From contig NZ_CP019304.1 in NCBI RefSeq assembly GCF_001969265.1, forward strand, positions 2,294,001 through 2,358,000: DNA of 64,000 nt. The letters run 5' to 3'. The position numbers and the translations under genes are program-made. The notes under the pieces were generated by a model, which saw nothing but the letters and a program-made list of their open reading frames with translations, searched no databases and was not told the DNA's origin. Origin of the DNA: Arthrobacter sp. QXT-31. Lineage in GTDB: Bacteria > Actinomycetota > Actinomycetes > Actinomycetales > Micrococcaceae. Position 1 is the stretch's first letter, and the number at the start of each line of letters is the position of its first letter. Below, piece by piece: positions 46,626 to 55,294 of this stretch.

Positions 46626-47102
46626 TTACAGCCGATCTACAAATTGCTTGGCGGTCAAAAGGTTGGAATGGGTGGCCTCGCGCAGGAGCCTGATGGCCTG
46701 GAGCTTCTGCCCGTTGCGCACCAGAGCCTGCAGCTGCAAGGCCAGCTGCGGGTTCACCGTGGTCCCGGTCAGCACTGCCGCGAGGTCGGAGCGCTGCGGA
46801 TTGTCAGGATTGCGGACGGGATCGTGGCCTGGATGGCCCGGCGGCCCGTGCTGCTGGAGCGGCTCGTGGTGTTGGAACTGCCGGTTCTGGCTTGGCAGGG
46901 CTGCCGCCTCCATGCGCGCCCGTGCGGCCAGGGCAGCCCGGACCTGGGCTGCGTAGTGGGCTTGGGAGCGCCGTGCCAGTTCCAGCTGGTAGCGGTCCGC
47001 GTCGGACATTCCTCCGTCGCGCGGCTTCAGTGCCGTGGCGAAAGCCCAGAGGGCTGCGGCGAGGATAAGGGCAGGAACCAAAACCGTTAGAACGTCGCCC
47101 AT
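46626..47102 (-). CDS. Membrane-anchored protein with L7/L12-like C-terminal motif (copy 2)
   Basis: A 158-residue protein with an N-terminal TM (VLTVLVPALILAAALWAFATAL), a Gln/Arg/His-rich middle and a C-terminal L7/L12-like helix pair (LQALVRNGQKLQAIRLLREATHSNLLTAKQFVDRL). Its stop lies two bases before the ATG of copy 1, so this gene is first in a two-gene unit read away from dnaB. The shared architecture suggests duplication followed by divergence. Confidence 0.72.
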   Translation of the reverse strand: MGDVLTVLVPALILAAALWAFATALKPRDGGMSDADRYQLELARRSQAHYAAQVRAALAARARMEAAALPSQNRQFQHHEPLQQHGPPGHPGHDPVRNPDNPQRSDLAAVLTGTTVNPQLALQLQALVRNGQKLQAIRLLREATHSNLLTAKQFVDRL

Positions 47103-47456
47103 ACCTAGAGCTTAACGCCACATCCGCGTTATCCACAGCATATGCCCGGCTATGCATGGTGCCGCCTCAGGAGGAGCACTCTGCCGCCCCGGATGGGACA
47201 GATTCATGCCGGGAGCATGCCTTCCGGGCCGACTCAGGCATATGCCGGTGAGCTGTATCACAAAGCAGGAATCCAGCTCCCGAACACCCGCTTTGGATGT
47301 GTAATTACCGGCCGGTATCCCCAGTGGGCGCTTGAGGCTGTGGATGAAGGTTGGCGGAAAAATTAAATCTGTCCACAGGAGAACTGCGGTGTTTCCGCAG
47401 GTCAACCCCTATATATGCCGGAAATAAAATTTCTATCCACAGGTTCCCCCACAGGC

Positions 47457-47485
47457 TGTGCACAAGCAGCAGTCTCTTGTGCACA
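47457..47485. promoter_or_regulatory. Perfect inverted repeat next to a DnaA box
   Basis: Ten-base arms TGTGCACAAG and CTTGTGCACA with a 9-base spacer, two bases before an exact TTATCCACA box at 47488. No T run follows, so an operator is more likely than a terminator. Confidence 0.55.
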
Positions 47486-47798
47486 CGTTATCCACAGAGG
47501 TGCGAAACTGCGGGCTTTGTGCTTCACCGGCGGGGCGCTAACGTAGCGGAGACACCCCATTCGGGTGGTTTTTCCTTCCGGCCTGAAGACCGGAGCCGGC
47601 CGACAACCGGTCTCCGGGGGATTCGTGCTGCCCTGTGGAAAACCTGTGGATGAGGCGTCGCCGGGTTCAGCGGTCCGGACCAGAAAATGTCAGGGCCTGC
47701 TGGTGTAGTTGCACCAGCGCGGGCGGCAGATTCTGCCGCGCGGCACCCACGGCACACGGCACACGCCGCAGTCCTCCTGCACGGACTGCGGACACAAT

Positions 47799-47804
47799 GG
47801 AGGA
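47799..47804 (+). promoter_or_regulatory. Ribosome binding site fixing a TTG start for dnaB
   Basis: GGAGGA lies eight bases before TTG at 47813. No ATG or GTG in frame lies at a suitable distance, and the frame open further upstream encodes Ala/Arg/His-rich residues unlike DnaB. Confidence 0.8.
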
Positions 47805-47812
47805 CGGCAGCT

Positions 47813-49195
47813 TTGTCAGTTACGCACCTGGACCCAATCGAAGGTACCCGCGAATCCGAGAGCAGCCGCAGGCCTCCGCAGGACATTCCCGCTGAACAGT
47901 CCGTCCTGGGCGGCATGATGCTGTCCAAGGACGCTATTGCCGATGTGGTGGAAATCCTGCGCGGACAGGACTTCTACCGCCCGGCCCACGAGACCATCTA
48001 CGAGGCCGTCATCGACCTCTACGGACGCGGAGAACCCGCAGATGCCGTCACGGTATCCGATGAGCTGACCAAGCGTGGCGAAATCAACCGGATCGGCGGT
48101 CCGGCGTACCTGCACGAACTCATTCAGACGGTGCCCACTGCCGCGAATGCGGGCTACTACGCCGAGATCGTGGCCGAGCGTGCCGTGCTCCGGCGGCTGG
48201 TCAATGCCGGCACCAAGATCGTGCAGCTTGGCTATGGCCAGGACGGCGAGGTGGAGGACCTGGTCAACCAGGCCCAGGCGGAGGTCTACGCCGTCGCCGA
48301 ACGCCGCACGGCCGAGGACTACGTCGTCCTGAAGGACGTCATGGAGTCCACCGTGGATGAGATCGAGGCCTCCGGCCACCGCGGCGAAGGCATGGTGGGC
48401 GTTCCCACCGGCTTCTACGAGCTGGACGAGCTGACCCATGGGCTGCATCCCGGCCAGATGATCGTTATTGCTGCGCGCCCGGCTGTGGGTAAGTCCACCT
48501 TCGCGCTGGACTTTGCCCGCTCCGCCGCCATCAAACACAACCTGAGCACGGTCATGTTCTCCCTGGAAATGGGACGCAACGAGATTGCCATGCGTCTGCT
48601 CTCGGCAGAGGCCACCATCGGGCTGCAGGACCTGCGCAAGGGCACCATCAAGGATGAGCAGTGGTCCAAGATCGCCACCACCATGGGACGCATGAATGAT
48701 GCCCCGCTGTTCATTGATGACAGCCCCAATATGTCCCTCATGGAGATCCGGGCCAAGTGCCGCCGCCTCAAGCAGCAGCACGATCTCAAGCTCGTGATCC
48801 TTGACTACCTGCAGCTCATGAGCTCAGGCAAGAAGGTGGAGTCCCGCCAGCAGGAAGTCTCCGAGTTCTCACGTGCGCTGAAGCTGCTTGCCAAGGAGCT
48901 GCAGGTTCCCGTCATTGCGCTGTCGCAGCTGAACCGCGGCTCTGAGCAGCGCCAGGACAAGCGGCCCATGGTCTCCGACCTTCGTGAATCCGGCTCCATC
49001 GAGCAGGATGCCGACATGGTGATCCTGCTGCACCGCGAGGATGTGTACGACAAAGAATCCCCGCGCGCCGGTGAGGCGGACATCCTCGTGGCAAAGCACC
49101 GTAACGGCCCCACCAAGGACATCGTGGTGGCCTTCCAGGGCCACTACTCGCGGTTCGCCAACATGGCCGGTGATGCCGGAGGCGGCGGATTCTAG
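47813..49195 (+). CDS. dnaB: Replicative DNA helicase DnaB
   Basis: Hexameric 5'-3' replicative helicase of 460 residues from a TTG start, the normal family length. The N-terminal domain begins PPQDIPAEQSVLGGMMLSKDAI. The RecA-like motor has the Walker A AARPAVGKSTFALDFARSAA (P-loop near 221-229), IRAKCRRLKQQHDLKLVILDYLQLM as Walker B, and SRQQEVSEFSRALKLLAKEL...VIALSQLNRGSEQR, with DLRESGSIEQDADMVILLHRED. There is no intein insertion, unlike several mycobacterial DnaB. Upstream boxes suggest initiator-linked expression. Confidence 0.96.
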   Translation: MSVTHLDPIEGTRESESSRRPPQDIPAEQSVLGGMMLSKDAIADVVEILRGQDFYRPAHETIYEAVIDLYGRGEPADAVTVSDELTKRGEINRIGGPAYLHELIQTVPTAANAGYYAEIVAERAVLRRLVNAGTKIVQLGYGQDGEVEDLVNQAQAEVYAVAERRTAEDYVVLKDVMESTVDEIEASGHRGEGMVGVPTGFYELDELTHGLHPGQMIVIAARPAVGKSTFALDFARSAAIKHNLSTVMFSLEMGRNEIAMRLLSAEATIGLQDLRKGTIKDEQWSKIATTMGRMNDAPLFIDDSPNMSLMEIRAKCRRLKQQHDLKLVILDYLQLMSSGKKVESRQQEVSEFSRALKLLAKELQVPVIALSQLNRGSEQRQDKRPMVSDLRESGSIEQDADMVILLHREDVYDKESPRAGEADILVAKHRNGPTKDIVVAFQGHYSRFANMAGDAGGGGF

Positions 49196-49202
49196 GCGGG
49201 TC

Positions 49203-50177
49203 CTAGTGAGGCTGCGCCGGCAGCAGGTGGTTGGGGAGCCGGTTGCCGGGGGCGGCTGCCCTGATTTCCAGGAGTTCCCGCGCATGGGCGTGAAGGCGCC
49301 TGTCCTCCTCGGACACGGGCGTCCATGGCGGAATGGGGACGGAAGTTCCCTCCGCGTCGCGGGCAACCATCACGGTGAGGCAGTATGTAGTGAGGTTCAG
49401 CTCCCGGCCCTTGGGGTCCCCGGAGCGGACATGTACGGCGATGTGCATGCCCTTGGTGCCCGTGTAGACCAGCCGGGCCTCCACCTCCACCACATGGCCG
49501 ATCAGCAGCGGCCGGTAGAAGCGCACTCCGCCGGAGAAGACGGCCACCGTGTCGCGGCCACAGTAGCGTGAGGCGCACACATATGCTGCCTCGTCGATCC
49601 ATTTCATGACGATCCCGCCGTGGACTTTGCCGCCCCAGTTCACGTCCGTAGGTGCAGCCATGAACCGGAGTACGACGCGCTCTGCCGTGCCGGCGTCGGT
49701 ATATTCCTGGGCGCTCATGGCTTCGACAATCTGCTCGCGGATCTTGATCCGAGCCAGGGCGTGGTCCCGCTGCTCCAGCTCCTCCGCCGTCTTCGGTTCA
49801 AACTGCGTAACGGGTACGGGTTTGCCGTCCTCGCCAACAGCAACAAAGATCACCATGCACTGACTGCGCATGGTGGCCGGACCGCCCTTCGGGTCCCCGG
49901 AGGAAACCACTGTCCGGATATGCATGGAGGAGCGGCCCGTGTAGACGATGGTTGCCGTCACCTCCACCATGTCGCCGCTGTTCACGGGATCGGCGAAGTG
50001 GATGTTCCCCACGTAAGCGGTAACGCAGTATGACTTGGCCCAACCGACGGCTGCAGCGTAGGCCGCCTTGTCCACCCACTCCAGCACGGTGCCGGCGTCA
50101 ACGGATCCGCTGTGGCCCACGTCCATGGGGGCGGCAAGAAAGCGGAGGGTCACTGAATTGGCGGCGGTCTCGCTCAT
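49203..50177 (-). CDS. Acyl-CoA thioesterase with two hotdog domains
   Basis: A 324-residue double-hotdog thioesterase. Domain 1 has HSGSVDAGTVLEWVDKAAYAAA and domain 2 has NWGGKVHGGIVMKWIDEAAYVCASRYCG, each the conserved hotdog helix. The two halves align as a tandem duplication, as in eukaryotic BACH-type and bacterial YciA-like acyl-CoA hydrolases. It is convergent with dnaB with only seven bases between the stops, so the two transcripts must overlap or stop within the genes. Confidence 0.9.
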   Translation of the reverse strand: MSETAANSVTLRFLAAPMDVGHSGSVDAGTVLEWVDKAAYAAAVGWAKSYCVTAYVGNIHFADPVNSGDMVEVTATIVYTGRSSMHIRTVVSSGDPKGGPATMRSQCMVIFVAVGEDGKPVPVTQFEPKTAEELEQRDHALARIKIREQIVEAMSAQEYTDAGTAERVVLRFMAAPTDVNWGGKVHGGIVMKWIDEAAYVCASRYCGRDTVAVFSGGVRFYRPLLIGHVVEVEARLVYTGTKGMHIAVHVRSGDPKGRELNLTTYCLTVMVARDAEGTSVPIPPWTPVSEEDRRLHAHARELLEIRAAAPGNRLPNHLLPAQPH

Positions 50178-50289
50178 GCTCGCAGTTTACTGACCGCGGT
50201 CCTTCGGGCCGATCCGCCCCTTCACAAACAGGTTCCCGGCCGCCACAAGTCCCGCAGGCAGGCCGCTTCACGGCCGGGAAAGCCAAAAC

Positions 50290-50339
50290 GACGGCGGCTG
50301 CCCGCCTGGCACAGAAATGCCGGCTGGGCAGCCGCCGTC
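50290..50339 (-). terminator. Terminator of the DoxX gene
   Basis: A 14-bp perfect stem (GACGGCGGCTGCCC / GGGCAGCCGCCGTC) enclosing a second small stem GGCA/TGCC, followed on the minus strand by GTTTT. It lies 35 bases after the doxX-type stop. Confidence 0.82.
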
Positions 50340-50374
50340 GCTATTTTCCGAAGACTCCGCAGTTTCTCGAAAGG

Positions 50375-50809
50375 CTACGCGAGAACCCTGAGCTTAGAGT
50401 TGCCGCGGCCGAACATGGCTGCGTCCGCCGAGAAGCGGCCGGCGCCGGCCAGTGCGATGGCAAGCGCGCCGGCGGCCAGGAGGAGGACCAGTTCATAGCC
50501 GCCGTTGCCAACGAAGACGCCGGCCGAGGCGTGGACCAGGAAGAATGCTCCAAGCATGTTCAGCGCGAGAAGGGCGGCGAAGACGCGGGTCAGCACACCG
50601 AGGATGAGGGCGATGCCGCCCACAAGTTCAAGCGTGGCGACGGCCGGGGCGGCGATTTCGGCGGCCGGAACCCCCATCTTGGCGAAGGATGCCTGCGTGC
50701 CGGCGATGGTGAATTCGTTGAACTTCTGCCAGCCGTGCGCGGCGAAGAGGAATCCCGCGATTACGCGCAGGACCGTCAGGGCTGTGGTGGTAAGGGTGGA
50801 CTGGTTCAT
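50375..50809 (-). CDS. DoxX family membrane protein
   Basis: A 144-residue membrane protein with four TM segments. It shows TVLRVIAGFLFAAHGWQKFNEF near the N-terminus (the conserved DoxX helix), then AAPAVATLELVGGIALILGVLTR, FFLVHASAGVFVGNGGYELVLLLAAGALAIALAGAGRFS. DoxX proteins are often linked to redox or sulfur metabolism, but no partner is adjacent. ATG at 50809 follows GGTGAG; a GTG at 50821 is the alternative start. Confidence 0.9.
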   Translation of the reverse strand: MNQSTLTTTALTVLRVIAGFLFAAHGWQKFNEFTIAGTQASFAKMGVPAAEIAAPAVATLELVGGIALILGVLTRVFAALLALNMLGAFFLVHASAGVFVGNGGYELVLLLAAGALAIALAGAGRFSADAAMFGRGNSKLRVLA

Positions 50810-50984
50810 GGAGATTCTCACCGTTCAGGTTGATTGGGGGTTGTCTCTTTTGGGCACGCGGTCCGGGGCGTGCCGGTTGAAGCTTCCCTTCCACTGTCCC
50901 GAAGTTTTGTTGAAGTGTCAACTAATGTGTCGTGGGTTATCTTTCGGGCTCCGTCCGCTGCCGGCTGGCCATTAGGCTGAATCC

Positions 50985-52337
50985 GTGCACCAATCGCGTT
51001 CCGCCGCCGTTTCAACCCCCAAGCCTGACAGCCATGGGCGTGAAATACTCCGGCTTGCCGTTCCCGCCTTTGGCGCGCTGATTGCCGAGCCGCTTTTCCT
51101 GCTTGCTGACTCGGCCATTGTGGGCCACCTGGGCGTTGCCCAGCTGGCCGGCGTCGGGCTGGCCTCTGCGGTGCTGCACACCGCCGTGGGGCTAATGGTT
51201 TTCCTCGCCTACTCCACCACGCCTGCCGTAGCGCGGGCGGTGGGGGACGGACAGCTGGGGAGGGCGCTGGCCGCGGGGCGCGACGGCGTCTGGCTCGCCC
51301 TGCTGCTCGGGGCAGCACTCGCCCTCGCCGGGTTCCTCGCCGCGGAGCCGCTGATTGAGCTCATGGGTCCTGGCCCCGAAGTGCGCATCTTCGCCGTGGA
51401 CTACTTGCGCTGGTCCATGCCTGGGCTCGTCGCCATGCTGCTGATCTTCGCCGGCACGGGTGTGCTGCGGGGACTGCAGGACACCCGGACGCCACTGGTG
51501 GTGGCGACGGCGGGTTTCTCACTGAACATCGTGCTGAACCTGGTGCTGGTTTACGGGCTCGGGCTGTCTGTGGTCGGATCGGCGGTGGGGACCAGCATCG
51601 CGCAGTGGGCCATGGCCGCGGTGTATCTGGTGATGGTGCAGCGCAACGCCCGTCAACACGGCGTTAGCCTGCTCCCCGACTGGCATGGGATCCGCGCCAT
51701 GACCAAGGTTGGCTCCTGGCTGATGCTGCGGACACTCAGCCTGCGCGTCGCCATCATGGCCACCGTGCTGGTGGTCACGGCCCAGGGTGCCGTGAACCTG
51801 GCGGCCCACCAGCTGGCCATGACGGTCTTTACCTTCCTGGCCTTTGCGCTGGATGCGCTGGCCATTGCGGCGCAGGCGCTGATTGGAAAGGAACTGGGCG
51901 CGTCCAATGCCGGCAAAGCGAGGATCCTGACCCGGACGATGATCCGCTGGGGCACCGGCTTCGGCGTGGTCACCGGCGTCCTGCTCGCCCTGGCGGCCCC
52001 GTTCACGGGGGCCCTCTTCACGTCTGACGCCGGCGTCCAGTCGGTGCTGACGGCGGCCCTGTGGGTGCTGGCCGCAGGCCAGCCCCTGGCCGGGTACGTG
52101 TTCGTCCTCGACGGGGTGCTGATTGGCGCCGGTGACGCGAAGTATCTGGCGATTGCCGGCGTCGTAAATCTGGCGGTGTACCTTCCCCTGTTGCTGGCGG
52201 TACCGCTGGTGGGGGCCGACGGCGCGGCGGCGCTGGTCTGGGTGTGGGCAGCCTTTTCGCTGGGGTACATGTTTGCCCGCGCCGTGACCCTTGGCCTGCG
52301 GGCCAGGACGGACCGCTGGATGGTGCTCGGCTCATAG
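50985..52337 (+). CDS. MATE family efflux transporter (DinF-like)
   Basis: A 450-residue transporter with twelve TM segments in two similar halves. LRLAVPAFGALIAEPLFLLADSAIVGHLG is the DinF/NorM-type N-terminus, repeated in the second half as MLRTLSLRVAIMATVLVVTAQGAVNLAAHQLAM. It would export cationic compounds using a proton or sodium gradient. GTG start at 50985; the gene is divergent from DoxX across a 175-base promoter region. Confidence 0.92.
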   Translation: MHQSRSAAVSTPKPDSHGREILRLAVPAFGALIAEPLFLLADSAIVGHLGVAQLAGVGLASAVLHTAVGLMVFLAYSTTPAVARAVGDGQLGRALAAGRDGVWLALLLGAALALAGFLAAEPLIELMGPGPEVRIFAVDYLRWSMPGLVAMLLIFAGTGVLRGLQDTRTPLVVATAGFSLNIVLNLVLVYGLGLSVVGSAVGTSIAQWAMAAVYLVMVQRNARQHGVSLLPDWHGIRAMTKVGSWLMLRTLSLRVAIMATVLVVTAQGAVNLAAHQLAMTVFTFLAFALDALAIAAQALIGKELGASNAGKARILTRTMIRWGTGFGVVTGVLLALAAPFTGALFTSDAGVQSVLTAALWVLAAGQPLAGYVFVLDGVLIGAGDAKYLAIAGVVNLAVYLPLLLAVPLVGADGAAALVWVWAAFSLGYMFARAVTLGLRARTDRWMVLGS

Positions 52338-52403
52338 CCACCCGGTTCCAGGATTTGCCGCGCCAGGATTCGCTGCCAGAGGCGGGCGCACTAAACTGGA
52401 GCG

Positions 52404-52997
52404 GTGACTTCCCCCGCGAACCCTGCTGAATCCGACGTGCCTTCCCCCTCGGCGGAACTGTGGAAGCCTGCCCTGCTGCGGGCTGCCGCCGCGCTGGTGT
52501 TCGGTGCCGTGACCGTCTTTTGGGCGGCCCCGTCCGTGGCCGGGATGTCGCTGGCGGGCGGTGCGTACGTGCTGGCCACCGGTCTGATTCTGCTGTGGGG
52601 CATTCCGTTCACCGGTTTCCTTCGGGACGCCCCGGCCGGCCGCATTCTGTCCGCCGCGGGCGCCGCCCTGACCGGCGCCGGAGTGGCCCTGCTGTTCCTG
52701 CACGGCAACCTGGTTTTCGCAGTGCTTGCCGCCCTGGGCCTGGCCGTGGCCGCCGTGGCCGAACTATATCTGGGCATCCGGTTCCGCGGACGGCACGTCC
52801 TGGCCCGCGACTGGCTGGCCTCCGGGGTCATCGGACTGGGGACGGCCGGCACCCTGCCCTTCTTTGTGGGGCTCGGACCGCATGCGCTGCTGGGGGTGGC
52901 CGGCGGCGGGGCCATCATTTCGGGAGTGCTCTGGATCCTGGCCGGCCTCTCGCTCCGGCACGATGCGCGGGCGGCTGCGTCAAAGGCCGTAAACTAG
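52404..52997 (+). CDS. HdeD/DUF308-like membrane protein
   Basis: A 197-residue protein with six hydrophobic segments paired as short hairpins, such as LLRAAAALVFGAVTVFWAAPSVAGMSLAGGAYVLATGLILLW. The pattern resembles the HdeD/DUF308 acid-resistance membrane family; the resemblance is general only. GTG start at 52404. The tail KHDARAAASKAVN-type sequence is polar. Function unknown. Confidence 0.72.
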   Translation: MTSPANPAESDVPSPSAELWKPALLRAAAALVFGAVTVFWAAPSVAGMSLAGGAYVLATGLILLWGIPFTGFLRDAPAGRILSAAGAALTGAGVALLFLHGNLVFAVLAALGLAVAAVAELYLGIRFRGRHVLARDWLASGVIGLGTAGTLPFFVGLGPHALLGVAGGGAIISGVLWILAGLSLRHDARAAASKAVN

Positions 52998-53100
52998 TAC
53001 CAGGGGTTCTACTCGTTGTAGAACAACCGGCACCCCTTCAACACCAGCACACAGCACAGCGGACAGGCCGCATCGCGCCGCCCGCACGGGAGGAATCACC

Positions 53101-53496
53101 TTGGCACACCAGAAACCAGGAGAACCGCGCAACCTGCGGACCTCGGTGAAGGGACCCCTGATGTTCTCCGCCTTTTGGGCTGTGGTGGCGTTCTTCGCGG
53201 TGCTGATCTTCGCCTCCGGTGGCAGCGCGCGGTCGCCGCGGTTCGACCTCGCCTTCACCGGCGCCGGCATCGCCTTCATTGTCACCCTGGTCATCGCCGC
53301 CATGCTGTCGATGAGCTACAAGGAAAACGCCGACCACCTCGGCAAGGGATCCGGCGTGAACCTGAGCTCCGCCCGCAAGCCATCGCACGGACACGGGGGC
53401 CACGGCGGTCCGGAAACCCCGGGCCGTCCGGACGCCCCGGGTGCGCCGGGCACCAGGGGTCCCGGCGAAACGGGTCCCGACGGCGGGGCCTCCTAA
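53101..53496 (+). CDS. Small two-TM membrane protein (TTG start)
   Basis: A 131-residue protein with two TM segments (VKGPLMFSAFWAVVAFFAVLIFAS and FDLAFTGAGIAFIVTLVIAAMLSM) and a Gly/Pro/His-rich tail, probably cytoplasmic. The start is TTG at 53101, fixed by a strong GGGAGGAA site seven bases upstream. No family recognised. Position just after the DUF308-like gene, with an 103-base gap, suggests possible cotranscription. Confidence 0.75.
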   Translation: MAHQKPGEPRNLRTSVKGPLMFSAFWAVVAFFAVLIFASGGSARSPRFDLAFTGAGIAFIVTLVIAAMLSMSYKENADHLGKGSGVNLSSARKPSHGHGGHGGPETPGRPDAPGAPGTRGPGETGPDGGAS

Positions 53497-53525
53497 CGCT
53501 CGACTTTTACTCTCCGCAGCCGCCC

Positions 53526-54071
53526 TTATTCTCCGCTCGCGCGGCGCGCCCGGTAGGCGGCCACATGGGCACGGTTGGCGCAGTTTCCGGTGTCGCAGTA
53601 CCTCTTGGACCGGTTGCGGCTGAGATCAAGGACTGCCGCATCGCAGTCCTCGGCGGCACACACCAGCATGCGGTCCATTTCCTTGCTGCGGATCACGTCA
53701 ACCAGGGCCATGGCAGCCTCTGTGCCCAGCCGGTCCGACAGCGGTGCATCGTGCGTGGTGGCGTGAAGGTGCCAGTCCCACTGGTCGTGTTTGAGCAGCT
53801 GGGGGAGTGCGTGGGCCTCGCGCAGCAGCCGGTTCACGCCGGCCACGGCCGTGTCCTCGTCGGCGGTCCACAGTCTTGCCAGCTCGGTGCGCAGCGCGTG
53901 GATGCTTGCCAGCTCGGCGTCGTCGTGCGTGCGGGAGCCGCTGAATCCTTCCTGCTGCAGGAACTCATCCAGGTCCTTCAGCGTGGGCAGGTTCTCCGCG
54001 CCGTTGGCGGCCGAGTTGATGAGGTTCACCACAAAGCGCAGTGACAGCTCCGTGTCAGGGGCAAAGACCAT
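53526..54071 (-). CDS. CGNR zinc-finger/ABATE-domain regulator
   Basis: A 181-residue protein with an N-terminal ABATE-type domain (LRFVVNLINSAANGAENLPTLKDLDEF) and a C-terminal zinc finger CAAEDCDAAVLDLSRNRSKRYCDTGNCANRAHVAAYRARR. The CDTGNCANR segment is the CGNR box (here C-A-N-R), with the four cysteines intact. These are putative transcriptional regulators in actinobacteria. It is divergent from an EamA exporter gene, and a 7-bp inverted repeat lies between them. Confidence 0.9.
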   Translation of the reverse strand: MVFAPDTELSLRFVVNLINSAANGAENLPTLKDLDEFLQQEGFSGSRTHDDAELASIHALRTELARLWTADEDTAVAGVNRLLREAHALPQLLKHDQWDWHLHATTHDAPLSDRLGTEAAMALVDVIRSKEMDRMLVCAAEDCDAAVLDLSRNRSKRYCDTGNCANRAHVAAYRARRASGE

Positions 54072-54100
54072 CTTGACTCCTTACAGTCCGGGGGAGTAGT

Positions 54101-54131
54101 GTCAGGACCAATACCCCACTTTACTCCTGAC
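54101..54131. promoter_or_regulatory. Inverted repeat in the CGNR-EamA divergent promoter
   Basis: GTCAGGA (54101-54107) and TCCTGAC (54125-54131) form a perfect 7-bp repeat with a 17-base spacer, between the two divergent starts. It is a candidate operator for the CGNR protein (inference). Confidence 0.5.
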
Positions 54132-54142
54132 GGGAGGCATCC

Positions 54143-55201
54143 GTGCCCGCATCAAACACCCGCGCCACCGTGACGCAAACGGCCTCCACCCCGGCGCGGA
54201 CCACCGCCAAGGCAGCTGCCAGGCCCTCGGGCTTCCTGGCGTCAGGATTGGGTATTGCGCTGTTTTCCTCGGCCATCTTCGGGCTTTCCGGCTCCTTCGC
54301 CAAGGCGCTGCTGGAAAGCGGCTGGACGCCGGGGGCCGCCGTCACGGCGCGGCTGACTGGCGCCGCGCTTATCCTCGCGGTTCCCGCTGTTCCGGCGCTT
54401 CGAGGCCGCTGGCACCAGCTGCGGTCGAACTGGGTGACGATTGTCCTCTTTGGACTGATCGGCGTCGCCGGCTGTCAGCTGTTCTACTTCAACGCCGTGG
54501 CCCGGTTGTCCGTCGGCGTGGCGCTGCTGCTCGAATACCTCGGCCCGGTATTGATCGTGCTGTGGCTTTGGGCAGCCAGCCGTAAACGGCCGCGCTCCCT
54601 TACCATCGCTGGGACGCTGCTGTCCCTGGGTGGGCTCGTGCTCGTCCTGGACCTCACGGGTTCGGTGAAGGTCGATGCCGTGGGCGTGCTCTGGGGCCTC
54701 GCCGCGGCGGTCTGCCTCGCTATCTACTTCTTCCTCACCGCCAAGGAAAACGACACGCTGCCCCCCATCGTCCTCGCATCGGGCGGGCTCCTGGTAGGCG
54801 CCGCAGTCATGTGGCTGACGGCGGCCACCGGCATCCTGCCCATGGCCATGACCACGGCGGACACCACGCTCGGCCCGTGGACCACGCCGTGGTGGGTTCC
54901 CCTGGCCGGTCTTGTGGTGCTGGCCACCGTGCTGGCGTACGTTTCCGGGATCATCGCTGCCCGCGCGCTTGGCACCAAAGTTGCCTCTTTTGTGTCCCTC
55001 ACTGAGGTTCTGTTCGCCGTGCTTTGGGCCTGGCTGCTGCTGGGGGAACTGCCCGGTGCCATCCAGCTGGCGGGTGGACTGCTGATCGTGGGCGGGGTGC
55101 TCTGCGTCCGGGTGGATGAGCTCCGGGGAGCCAAGGCAGGGGACAAGGGAGCGGTGACCGGACCGCTTGACCACGCGAACGACGTCGAGCCCGTCCCCTA
55201 A
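54143..55201 (+). CDS. EamA/DMT family exporter (RhtA-like)
   Basis: A 352-residue drug/metabolite transporter with ten TM segments in two EamA halves. FSSAIFGLSGSFAKALLESGW begins the first half, and LFYFNAVARLSVGVALLLEYLGPVLIVLW is typical of RhtA-like threonine/homoserine exporters; the second half has VASFVSLTEVLFAVLWAWLLLGELP. Substrate unproven. GTG start at 54143 after GACGGGAGG. It is likely regulated by the divergently encoded CGNR protein. Confidence 0.9.
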   Translation: MPASNTRATVTQTASTPARTTAKAAARPSGFLASGLGIALFSSAIFGLSGSFAKALLESGWTPGAAVTARLTGAALILAVPAVPALRGRWHQLRSNWVTIVLFGLIGVAGCQLFYFNAVARLSVGVALLLEYLGPVLIVLWLWAASRKRPRSLTIAGTLLSLGGLVLVLDLTGSVKVDAVGVLWGLAAAVCLAIYFFLTAKENDTLPPIVLASGGLLVGAAVMWLTAATGILPMAMTTADTTLGPWTTPWWVPLAGLVVLATVLAYVSGIIAARALGTKVASFVSLTEVLFAVLWAWLLLGELPGAIQLAGGLLIVGGVLCVRVDELRGAKAGDKGAVTGPLDHANDVEPVP

Positions 55202-55243
55202 GTTTCCAGCGGCGGGCCGCTTAGCGGATGATGAACTGTTAAT

Positions 55244-55282
55244 ACCGGAGGGCCGGACGCTCGATGCGTCCGGCCCTCCGGT
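55244..55282 (-). terminator. Hairpin between EamA and WXG100 genes
   Basis: A perfect 17-bp stem (55244-55260 with 55266-55282) and a TCGAT loop, 12 bases after the WXG100 stop. No T run on either side, so it is a U-less terminator or processing hairpin serving both convergent genes. Confidence 0.7.
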
Positions 55283-55294
55283 GCGTTCCCGGGT

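Larger units (their letters stand above)
47103..47812. other. DnaA-box-rich intergenic region upstream of dnaB
   Basis: About 710 bases with no convincing gene. DnaA-box-like 9-mers: exact TTATCCACA at 47129-47137 and 47488-47496; CTATCCACA at 47434-47442; TGTGGATGA at 47339-47347 and 47645-47653; TGTGGAAAA at 47634-47642. A perfect inverted repeat TGTGCACAAG / CTTGTGCACA (47457-47466, 47476-47485) abuts one exact box. ATGCCGG recurs three times on the plus strand (about 47206, 47243, 47413). The stretch around 47340-47440 is AT-richer. It probably holds the dnaB promoter and may place dnaB under DnaA control (inference). Confidence 0.6.

Noticed and set aside
47142..47366. 74-codon frame upstream of dnaB
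   Set aside because: No ribosome binding site, atypical codon use, and overlap with DnaA-box-like sites. Treated as non-coding.
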